This document shows, piece by piece, positions 1 through 5,159 of a stretch of DNA of 6,545 bases. Location: NCBI GenBank assembly GCA_029289015.1, contig JARFUL010000259.1, positions 1-6,545 on the forward strand, given 5' to 3'. Made by a program: the position numbers and the translations under genes. The stretch's first letter is position 1. Each line of letters begins with the position of its first letter. This stretch comes from Syntrophobacteria bacterium (GTDB lineage Bacteria > Desulfobacterota > Syntrophobacteria > JARFUL01). The notes beneath the pieces are model-generated. The model was not told where the DNA came from, searched no databases, and worked only from the letters and a program-made list of their open reading frames with translations.

Positions 1-63
1 GTCCGGAAGATGCTCGACGCGTTCCTCCACGCGGTGAGCGCACAGCGGAGCGATTTGAAGTAG
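1..63 (+). CDS. 3' end of an unidentified gene (partial)
   Basis: An open frame enters from the left edge and ends at TAG 61-63, giving 20 residues that finish ...AVSAQRSDLK. The fragment is too short to identify; it looks like a charged, amphipathic C-terminal helix. Support for coding comes from base composition by codon position over the 20 codons: about 65% GC at position 1, 35% at position 2 and 90% at position 3, which is the normal pattern for a GC-rich gene. The antisense frame (ATG at 86-84) gives the reversed, atypical order for positions 1 and 2. The gene converges on the ABC ATPase gene with 22 bases between the stops and no obvious terminator hairpin there. Confidence 0.5.
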   Translation, partial: VRKMLDAFLHAVSAQRSDLK

Positions 64-85
64 CGGGTCTCCCCCGGGCAGCTCA

Positions 86-916
86 TCACTTGGTAGCAAG
101 AAGCCCCAGAATCCTCCTGGCAAACTCCTCGTTGTCTTGAGCGTCAAGGGAGATTTCGGGCAGGAGCTCCCTCATGAGCCTGGTGAGGCGCTCCCTGTCT
201 GGCAGCTCCACCAGGTCGCGGGGCGCGGTGGCTTCGGGGTCGAGGAGCTGGGCGGGAACCCCGGTCCAGGTGACGCGGCCCTCCTCCAGGAGAACCAGCC
301 GGTTGAGGTGTGCGAAGAGGTGGGTCAGGTCGTGGGTGATGACCACCAGGGTGCCGGCCTCGCCCTTCGCGCTGAAGAGCGCGTGCGCGGCTCCTTCGGC
401 CTCCTTCGGGCCGAGCCCGGTGAGGGGCTCGTCAACGATGAGCAGGTCCCACTTCAGCACAAAGAAGCAAAGAAGCGCGAGAAGCCTCTTCTTTCCCGGC
501 GGCAGGTCAAAGGGGGAGGTCGCGAGCTCTTCCGCGCTAAAGCCGAGGGAGCCGGCCAGGTCCAGCGCGTGCTCGGGTATCTCGGCGCTCGACACCTTGA
601 GCCCGTAGGCCAGCTCACCCAGCCCGGTGGACGCGAAGAACTGGTTCTCGGGCTGCTGGAAGACCATCCCCACCCTGGGGCCCTTGGGGCCGGGAAACAC
701 CACCTTGCCCTCGGTGGGGTTCTCCAGCCCCGCGATTATCCTGGCCAGGGTGGTCTTGCCCGCGCCGTTTTTCCCAACGATGCCAAGAACCTCGCCCTTT
801 TCAACCTCAAAGGAGACCCCGGTCAGCGCCCGGACCTCCGAGGGAGTGCCAAGGGAGTACACGTGGCCTACGGACTCAAGGGAGACGAGGGGGGGTGAAG
901 CGGCCTCGTGCTTCAT
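86..916 (-). CDS. ECF/CbiO-type ABC transporter ATP-binding protein, degenerate signature motif
   Basis: A 276-residue ABC ATPase, expected to sit on the cytoplasmic face and power a membrane transporter by ATP hydrolysis. Visible motifs are Walker A GKNGAGKT (48-55), Q-loop VFQQPENQFF (85-94, the FQxPExQ form typical of EcfA/CbiO vitamin or metal importers), Walker B LLIVDEP (158-164) and switch His195 in VVITHD. Two motifs are abnormal. The signature reads LPPGKKR (138-144) where LSGGQ is expected, and the D-loop reads GLGP (167-170) instead of GLDP. The ATG at 916 is preferred: a longer in-frame start at 1057 would lie inside pckA and adds 47 residues of low-complexity, Arg/Pro/Ser-rich sequence with no ABC homology. 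The ribosome site is weak (GGGAAAAAGC before ATG). The gene lies 34 bases after the pckA stop, so it is probably co-transcribed. No EcfT or S-component gene is visible, so the substrate is unknown. The fold is certain; transport activity is not. Confidence 0.9.
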   Translation of the reverse strand: MKHEAASPPLVSLESVGHVYSLGTPSEVRALTGVSFEVEKGEVLGIVGKNGAGKTTLARIIAGLENPTEGKVVFPGPKGPRVGMVFQQPENQFFASTGLGELAYGLKVSSAEIPEHALDLAGSLGFSAEELATSPFDLPPGKKRLLALLCFFVLKWDLLIVDEPLTGLGPKEAEGAAHALFSAKGEAGTLVVITHDLTHLFAHLNRLVLLEEGRVTWTGVPAQLLDPEATAPRDLVELPDRERLTRLMRELLPEISLDAQDNEEFARRILGLLATK

Positions 917-950
917 GCTTTTTCCCGGCGCATCCGCCCCGGCCCGCGCG

Positions 951-2555
951 CTACGCACTCTTCGGCCCCGCGGACCGCACCCCTTCGGAGACATCGGGCT
1001 CAAAGGGCTTGAAGTTTTCCTCGAACATCTTGGCGAGCCTGGCCGCGTGCGCGTCATAGGCCGCGGGGTCGGCCCAGGTGGACCTCGGGTCGAGCACCTC
1101 CCGCGGCACTCCCGGGCAGCCGGTGGGCACCGCTATGCCGAAGACCGGGTCTTTGCGCGTCTCGGCCCCGGTAAGCTCTCCTTTGAGCGCGGCGCCTACC
1201 ATCGCGCGGGTATGGGATATCTTCATCCTCTCGCCCACGCCGTAGGGGCCCCCGGACCACCCGGTGTTGATGAGCCACACGTCAACGTCGTGGTGGGTGA
1301 TCTTCTCGCTCAAAAGCCGGGCGTACACCGTGGGCGACAGGGCCATGAAGGGCGCGCCGAAGCACGCGGAGAAGGTGGCCTGGGGCTCCACGACCCCCTT
1401 CTCCGTGCCCGCCACCTTTGCGGTGTAGCCGGCCAAAAAGTGGTATACCGCCTGGTCCAGGGTGAGCTTGGCCACCGGCGGCATCACGCCGAACGCGTCC
1501 GCGGTGAGCATGATGATGTTTTTGGGATGGCCTCCCACCCCGGTCCTCGTGGCCAGGGGGATGTGGCTTATGGGGTACGCGGCCCGGGTGTTCTCGGTAA
1601 GGGTTTCGTCGTCCAGGTCGATCCCGCCCGTCTCCGCGCTGAACCCGATGTTCTCCAGGATGGTGCCGAAGCGGCGGGTGGTCTCGTATATATCCGGCTC
1701 CGCGTCGGGGCTGAGACGGATTACCTTCGCGTAGCACCCCCCCTCGAAGTTGAACACGCCGTGGTCGGACCAGCCGTGCTCGTCGTCCCCGATCAGGGTG
1801 CGCTCCGGGTCGGTGGAGAGGGTGGTCTTGCCCGTGCCGGAGAGCCCGAAGAAGATGGCCACGTCATCTTCCGCGCCCGTGTTGGCCGCGCAGTGCATGG
1901 AGAGCACGTTCCTTTGGGGCAGGAGGTAGTTGAGCACCGTGAAGATGGACTTCTTTATCTCCCCCGCGTATTGAGTCCCGCCTATCATTACCAGCTTCTG
2001 GCCGAAGTGGATCACCACGAATACCTCCGAGCGGGTGCCGTCCACATCGGGGATCGCGTGGAAGTTGGGCGCGTGGAGCACGGTGAACTCCGGAACGTGG
2101 ACTGCAAGCTGCTCGGGGGTGGCCTGGATGAAGAGGTTCCGCACAAACAGGGAGTGCCACGCGGTCTCGGTGATGACCCGGATGGGCATCTGGTAGTTGG
2201 GGTCCGCGCCTGCAAAGCAGTCCTGCACAAAGAGGTCCTTGCACTGCCAGTAGGCCAGGAGCCTGTGGCGGAGCGACTCGAACTGCTGGACGTCCATGGC
2301 CTGGTTCACCTTGCCCCACCAGATCTTGTCCTCGCTTGAGGGCTCCCGGACGATGAACTTGTCGTTGGCCGCGCGGCCTGTGTGCTGGCCGGTGCGGACC
2401 ACCAGCGGCCCGAGGTGGGAGAGCCGCCCCTCCCGCCGGCTGATGGCCTGCTCGTAGAGGAAGGGGGTTGGAAGGTTCCAGTATACCAGGTTTACGTTTT
2501 GGATTCCGTGATTCTCCAAGCCGAAGCTCGTGCGCGGCCTTTCCGGGACATTCAT
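951..2555 (-). CDS. pckA: phosphoenolpyruvate carboxykinase (ATP)
   Basis: A full-length 534-residue ATP-dependent PEP carboxykinase (EC 4.1.1.49). It converts oxaloacetate + ATP to PEP + CO2 + ADP in the cytosol, the first committed step of gluconeogenesis. Recognisable elements are the substrate-binding Arg61 in HTGRAANDKF, Tyr196 and Lys202 in TQYAGEIKK, His221 in MHCAAN, the P-loop GLSGTGKTT (237-245), the metal/phosphate segment LIGDDEHGW (254-262, Asp257/258) running into the family signature, Arg324 in ENTRAAYP, and the adenine-side stretch GERMKISHTRAM (441-452). Length and all active-site residues match the E. coli-type enzyme, so it should be functional. The P-loop type separates it from GTP-dependent PEPCK. 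The start at 2555 is supported by a strong Shine-Dalgarno run, AAAGGGGGT, about 5 bases upstream. It is the first gene of a minus-strand pair with the ABC ATPase, and is transcribed away from the nucleotide-sugar dehydrogenase. Three TGCTAA boxes in its leader/promoter suggest regulation by a DNA-binding repressor or activator. Confidence 0.97.
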   Translation of the reverse strand: MNVPERPRTSFGLENHGIQNVNLVYWNLPTPFLYEQAISRREGRLSHLGPLVVRTGQHTGRAANDKFIVREPSSEDKIWWGKVNQAMDVQQFESLRHRLLAYWQCKDLFVQDCFAGADPNYQMPIRVITETAWHSLFVRNLFIQATPEQLAVHVPEFTVLHAPNFHAIPDVDGTRSEVFVVIHFGQKLVMIGGTQYAGEIKKSIFTVLNYLLPQRNVLSMHCAANTGAEDDVAIFFGLSGTGKTTLSTDPERTLIGDDEHGWSDHGVFNFEGGCYAKVIRLSPDAEPDIYETTRRFGTILENIGFSAETGGIDLDDETLTENTRAAYPISHIPLATRTGVGGHPKNIIMLTADAFGVMPPVAKLTLDQAVYHFLAGYTAKVAGTEKGVVEPQATFSACFGAPFMALSPTVYARLLSEKITHHDVDVWLINTGWSGGPYGVGERMKISHTRAMVGAALKGELTGAETRKDPVFGIAVPTGCPGVPREVLDPRSTWADPAAYDAHAARLAKMFEENFKPFEPDVSEGVRSAGPKSA

Positions 2556-2572
2556 GACCCACCCCCTTTAAG

Positions 2573-2613
2573 GTGTTAGCCGTTTGCTAATGCCTATTGA
2601 ATTATGCTAACAC
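2573..2613. promoter_or_regulatory. cluster of three TGCTAA/TTAGCA boxes upstream of pckA (putative operators)
   Basis: GTGTTAGC at 2573-2580 is the exact inverted complement of GCTAACAC at 2606-2613. Between them lies a third box, TGCTAATG, at 2585-2592. The two direct copies of TGCTAA start exactly 20 bases apart (2585 and 2605), about two helical turns, and the inverted copy forms TTAGC-N5-GCTAA with the middle box. The cluster lies 18-58 bases before the pckA start, overlapping the likely -10 region and 5' leader. This is the arrangement expected of a multi-site regulator. Palindromes of TGTTAGC/GCTAACA type are familiar as operators of LacI-family proteins, but I cannot name the regulator. 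A long transcript hairpin is an alternative, although the 25-base loop makes that weak. Confidence 0.5.
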
Positions 2614-2633
2614 TCCTGGGCCAAAAAGGTAAA
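2604..2633 (-). promoter_or_regulatory. pckA: candidate sigma70 promoter for pckA
   Basis: On the minus strand, TTTACC (2633-2628, 4/6 to TTGACA) is followed after 18 bases by TAGCAT (2609-2604, 4/6 to TATAAT). An overlapping alternative -10 is CATAAT (2606-2601), which has a poorer -35. Either would place the start site around 2592-2598 and give a leader of roughly 40 bases. The -10 lies within one of the TGCTAA boxes, so a bound regulator would block it. This is a consensus match only. Confidence 0.3.
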
Positions 2634-2680
2634 CATGGTTTGTCCCGGGGGCCCGCAACAAAAACAATTTCACCCCAGTG

Positions 2681-2697
2681 TTTACAAATCCTGTAAA
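2681..2697. promoter_or_regulatory. inverted repeat TTTACA-N5-TGTAAA over the -35 (putative operator)
   Basis: A perfect 6+6 dyad with a 5-base centre. Its left arm is the -35 hexamer of the predicted dehydrogenase promoter and its right arm lies in the spacer. A dimeric regulator bound here would compete with RNA polymerase. The cognate regulator is not identifiable from sequence, and six-base arms can occur by chance in AT-rich DNA. Confidence 0.35.
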
Positions 2698-2709
2698 GTA
2701 TGTGATATT
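2681..2709 (+). promoter_or_regulatory. candidate sigma70 promoter for the nucleotide-sugar dehydrogenase
   Basis: The -35 TTTACA (2681-2686, 5/6) and -10 GATATT (2704-2709, 4/6) are separated by an ideal 17 bases. A TGn extended -10 (TGT at 2701-2703) directly precedes the -10. The predicted transcript starts near 2716, leaving a leader of about 65 bases before the ATG. The region is distinctly AT-richer than the flanking genes. Confidence 0.5.
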
Positions 2710-2781
2710 TCCCCCTTATATTTCCATGGAAGGCTAAAGGCCGGTTTGCCACCGGACCAGATAGATGGAGGAAGAGGAGCC

Positions 2782-4107
2782 ATGAACATAGCGGTAATAG
2801 GCATGGGCTACGTGGGAATACCCGTCGCGGCCCTTTTTGCGGACGTTGAGGGGTTCAGCGTCACGGGAATCCAGAGGAAGTCCCAGCGCTCGGGCTGGAA
2901 GATAGACGTCCTCAACTCCGGCAGGTGCCCCATAGAGGGCGACGAGCCGGGCCTGGACGAGCTCATCGGCAGGGTGGTGGAAAAGCGCGCGTTCAGGGTC
3001 ACGGACGACTTCTCCGTTTTGCGCGAGATGGACGTGATTCTCATTGACGTCCAGACCCCCACCGACACCGCGGACCACAAGCCCCAGTACCTCTCCCTCA
3101 AGGAGGTTTCGAGAAATGTGGGGGCCGACATGAAAAAAGGGGTCCTGGTGATAATCGAGTCCACCGTCGCGCCGGGCACCACCCAGAACGTGGTCCAGCC
3201 CATCCTGGAGCGCAAGTCCGGGCTCAACGCGGGCAAGGACTTTCACCTGGCCTACTCCTACGAGCGGGTCATGCCCGGAAAGCTCATAGAGTACATCGTG
3301 CACCTGCCCCGCATTGTGGGCGGGGTCTGCAAGGAGTCGGAAAAAAGGGCGGTGGAGCTCTACAAGAATATAGTTGAGGCGGAGATCCTGTCCACAGACG
3401 TGCTCTCCGCAGAGACCGCAAAGACCATGGAGAACGCGTACCGGGACGTGAACATCGCGTTCGCCAACGAGATGGCCCTCATCGCGGAGTCTTTGGGGGT
3501 GGACATCTACGAGATACGGGAGCTCATAAACAGCCGGTCCGAGAGGCACATGCACATCCCGGGCATAGGGGTGGGCGGGCACTGCCTGCCCAAGGACACC
3601 TGGCTCCTTCACTACGGGCTGGGCCGCTACGGCAAAAAGGAGGCTACCACCGACTTCATATCGCTCGCGAGAAGGATCAACAACTTCATGCCCATCCACG
3701 CGGTGGAGTTGGCCAAGGGCGCGCTCAAAAAGAAGAAGATCGCGCTTAAAGACGCCAAGGTGGTGATCATGGGGGTGGCCTATCTCGAGGACTCCGACGA
3801 CACCCGCAACACCCCGGCCTACGACCTGGTGAGAGAGTTCGAGGCCCACGGCTCCGAAGTTGTGGCCCACGACCCCTATGTGCGGTCCTTTCCCGAGGCG
3901 GAGCTCACCAAGGACCTGGACCAGGCCCTCAAGAACGCGGACGTGGCCATAGTGGCCTGCCGCCACAAGGGCTACTACAACGTGGACATGAAAAAATTCA
4001 CCGAGCTCATGCGCACCCCCATAGTGGTGGACGGAAGAGACGTCTACAAACGCAAAAATGCCCAAAACGCGGGCGTCATCTACCACGGCATAGGCAAAGG
4101 CAAGTGA
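2782..4107 (+). CDS. nucleotide-sugar dehydrogenase (UDP-ManNAc/UDP-GlcNAc 6-dehydrogenase type)
   Basis: A 441-residue enzyme of the UDP-glucose/GDP-mannose dehydrogenase family. It performs the two-step NAD(P)-linked oxidation of the sugar C6-OH to a uronic acid, giving precursors for surface polysaccharide or glycoprotein glycans. The Rossmann motif is GMGYVG (7-12), followed by ESTVAPGTT (128-136), YERVMPGKLIE (160-170), Lys214/Asn218 in the AETAKTMEN helix, catalytic Cys268 in GVGGHCLPKD, and the C-terminal domain with GVAYLEDSDDTRNTP (331-345). The ERVxPG and GGHCLP wording fits the N-acetylhexosamine branch (WecC/WbpA/TviB-like) better than plain UDP-glucose dehydrogenase; the exact substrate cannot be read. 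The ATG at 2782 is chosen because the Rossmann strand begins there and GGAGG (2767-2771) lies 10 bases upstream. An in-frame ATG at 2635 would add 49 non-homologous residues across the promoter. Unusually, QRKS (31-34) replaces the usual Asp of the cofactor-binding loop. About 15 of 38 Ile codons are ATA, against roughly 6 of 27 in pckA. The gene stands alone, with its own promoter and terminator. Confidence 0.92.
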   Translation: MNIAVIGMGYVGIPVAALFADVEGFSVTGIQRKSQRSGWKIDVLNSGRCPIEGDEPGLDELIGRVVEKRAFRVTDDFSVLREMDVILIDVQTPTDTADHKPQYLSLKEVSRNVGADMKKGVLVIIESTVAPGTTQNVVQPILERKSGLNAGKDFHLAYSYERVMPGKLIEYIVHLPRIVGGVCKESEKRAVELYKNIVEAEILSTDVLSAETAKTMENAYRDVNIAFANEMALIAESLGVDIYEIRELINSRSERHMHIPGIGVGGHCLPKDTWLLHYGLGRYGKKEATTDFISLARRINNFMPIHAVELAKGALKKKKIALKDAKVVIMGVAYLEDSDDTRNTPAYDLVREFEAHGSEVVAHDPYVRSFPEAELTKDLDQALKNADVAIVACRHKGYYNVDMKKFTELMRTPIVVDGRDVYKRKNAQNAGVIYHGIGKGK

Positions 4108-4125
4108 GGACAGTGTCCTCTTTTT
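4106..4125 (+). terminator. rho-independent terminator starting inside the dehydrogenase stop codon
   Basis: GAGGAC (4106-4111), loop AGT, GTCCTC (4115-4120), then TTTTT (4121-4125). The stem is a perfect six base pairs, four of them G-C, followed directly by the U tract. The first two stem bases are the GA of the TGA stop codon (4105-4107), so transcription would end immediately after translation. The other strand has no matching T run after the hairpin, so it should act only on plus-strand transcripts. Confidence 0.75.
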
Positions 4126-4128
4126 GAT

Positions 4129-4162
4129 CCTGCCTGGCGGCAGGACTAAAGTCCTGCGCTAC
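4129..4162 (-). repeat. REP-like palindrome (GTAG + stem-loop)
   Basis: Read on the minus strand, GTAG (4162-4159) is followed by one base and then GCAGGAC-TTTA-GTCCTGC (4157-4140), a perfect seven-pair stem. A second stem, CCTGCC-TGGC-GGCAGG (plus-strand coordinates 4129-4144), shares GCAGG with the first, so the two are mutually exclusive. A GTAG or GGAG tetranucleotide beside an imperfect palindrome is the hallmark of REP elements mobilised by RAYT (TnpA_REP) transposases. The GTAGCGCAGG...CCTGC wording also matches short intergenic repeats I recall from several GC-rich bacterial genomes. Only one copy is in the window, so its repeat status is inferred. It overlaps the 3' end of the kinase gene and lacks a T tract on either side. 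Confidence 0.6.
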
Positions 4163-5159
4163 TCTTTTGGACAGCCTCGCTTATCTCTTTCAGATAGCCG
4201 AGCTCCTCCCCTAGCCCTTTCGCCAAAAGCCCCTCAAGGTTTTTCAGGCCCGCGGGGATGTGCTCCGCGAATCCCGGCCTTTTCCTCACCCCCGAGAGAA
4301 ACGCGAACGCGGCCAGGGCCTGCATGGTGCGGCTCAGCGCGACCCATAGAAACTTCTCCCGGAACGCGTCCTCGTTCACCTCCACCCTCTCTTTCAGCAC
4401 GGACAGGTACTCTTTGAAGAGCCTCTCCCTCATGGGGCCCGGGAGGTCCATGTAGGGGTCCAGGATCAAAGAGGCCAGGTCATACTGGGGCGGGCCGAGC
4501 CTCGCGCCCTGGAAATCTATGACATAGAGACGGCCGTCCTTCACCATGAGGTTTCGGGACTGGAAATCCCGGTGCATTAAGAACCCGTCGCCCTCGTACT
4601 GGGCCTTTTGGGCCACGGTTTGGAACTCCCGAAGGAGCCTGTCGTCGTCGGTCTCAAAGCCCAGATGGCCCCCAAGAAAGGCCTCCCTGAAGTACAAGAG
4701 CTCCCGCTCGTAGATGAAGGGCGCGTCAAAGACCCTGGTGTCGAAGCAGTAGGATGTATCGAACCCGTGGGGCCCGGCCACCTGGATCTTAACCAGGTTC
4801 TCAATAGCTTCCAGGTAGAGGCTGAAGAGCGCGTCGTCGTCCGAGTCCGCTTTGAGGTCATAGAGCCGCACGTCGCCGAGGTCCTCGACCGCCACGGCGG
4901 AGCTCTCGCGGTGGAAGAAGAGAACCTCGGGCACCGAAACCCCCTTGGCCGCGAGGTGCCTTCCTATGTATGCGTATGCGATGTTCTCCCTTGGGCCCAG
5001 GGGAGAGATGTTGTCCGGGAGCACCGCGAGCACGCTCTTTTGGCCCGAGGTGAGCCGGACAAAGGTCCTTAGGGAGCCGTCGCCCCTGAGCACGGAAACT
5101 TTGACCTCCTGGCCCGGGAAGAGGGCCTCCTTCAGCGCGCTGAGCGCGGGGCTATCCAT
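4146..5159 (-). CDS. APH-fold sugar kinase, AmgK-like (COG3178-type phosphotransferase)
   Basis: A 337-residue cytosolic kinase of the aminoglycoside phosphotransferase/choline kinase fold. The nucleotide loop GDGSLRTFVR (26-35) and VEDLGDVRL (91-99) have the same wording as the GDxSxRxxxR and EDLGD motifs of AmgK, the anomeric MurNAc/GlcNAc kinase. The catalytic loop is HRDFQSRN (196-203; Asp198, Asn203) and the metal-binding segment is IDFQGARLGP (214-223; Asp215). All key catalytic residues are present. The ATG at 5159 overlaps the end of the nucleotidyltransferase gene by 8 bases with only a weak AGG upstream, which suggests translational coupling. By analogy with AmgK-MurU the kinase would make an alpha-sugar-1-phosphate for its neighbour; this is inference, and the sugar is unknown. 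Antibiotic phosphorylation is a less likely alternative given the partner gene. The last residues (SAGL) and the TAG stop are encoded within a REP-like palindrome, so the native C-terminus may have been altered. Confidence 0.85.
   Translation of the reverse strand: MDSPALSALKEALFPGQEVKVSVLRGDGSLRTFVRLTSGQKSVLAVLPDNISPLGPRENIAYAYIGRHLAAKGVSVPEVLFFHRESSAVAVEDLGDVRLYDLKADSDDDALFSLYLEAIENLVKIQVAGPHGFDTSYCFDTRVFDAPFIYERELLYFREAFLGGHLGFETDDDRLLREFQTVAQKAQYEGDGFLMHRDFQSRNLMVKDGRLYVIDFQGARLGPPQYDLASLILDPYMDLPGPMRERLFKEYLSVLKERVEVNEDAFREKFLWVALSRTMQALAAFAFLSGVRKRPGFAEHIPAGLKNLEGLLAKGLGEELGYLKEISEAVQKSSAGL

Noticed and set aside
913..933. Six-codon minicistron (ATG at 933, stop TGA overlapping the ABC start as ATGA) in the pckA-ABC gap
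   Set aside because: A GC-rich GGGGCGG precedes it, so a coupling leader peptide is conceivable. Such tiny frames are expected by chance, and nothing in the six codons suggests attenuation.
627..2339. Very long plus-strand open frame (570 codons) opposite pckA and the ABC ATPase
   Set aside because: It is an antisense shadow created by GC-rich third positions. Its product is Arg/Gly/His/Val-rich with no family motifs, while the opposite strand encodes a complete PEPCK.
2601..2626. Possible sigma54 (-24/-12) promoter, TTGGCCC...TTAGCA on the minus strand
   Set aside because: There are 13 bases between the GG and GC elements instead of the required 10, so it does not fit sigma54 spacing.
2645..2655. 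CGGGGGCCCG self-complementary stretch in the divergent intergenic region
   Set aside because: It is very short, without a T run, and lies between the two predicted promoters where no terminator is needed. It is likely compositional.
2738..2757. Hairpin CCGGT-TTGCC-ACCGG in the dehydrogenase leader
   Set aside because: It is only five pairs with a mismatch on extension and no U tract or conserved riboswitch features. It may influence translation, but I cannot support a named element.
2734..4086. Minus-strand open frame of 450 codons opposite the nucleotide-sugar dehydrogenase
   Set aside because: The product is His/Val/Gly/Leu-rich with no recognisable domain, typical of the antisense of a GC-rich gene. 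The plus strand carries a complete dehydrogenase with its catalytic Cys.
4129..4157. Bidirectional terminator or CRISPR-like repeat interpretation of the palindromes after the kinase gene
   Set aside because: There is no T tract on either strand next to these stems and no repeated unit with spacers. A single REP-like element explains the structure better.
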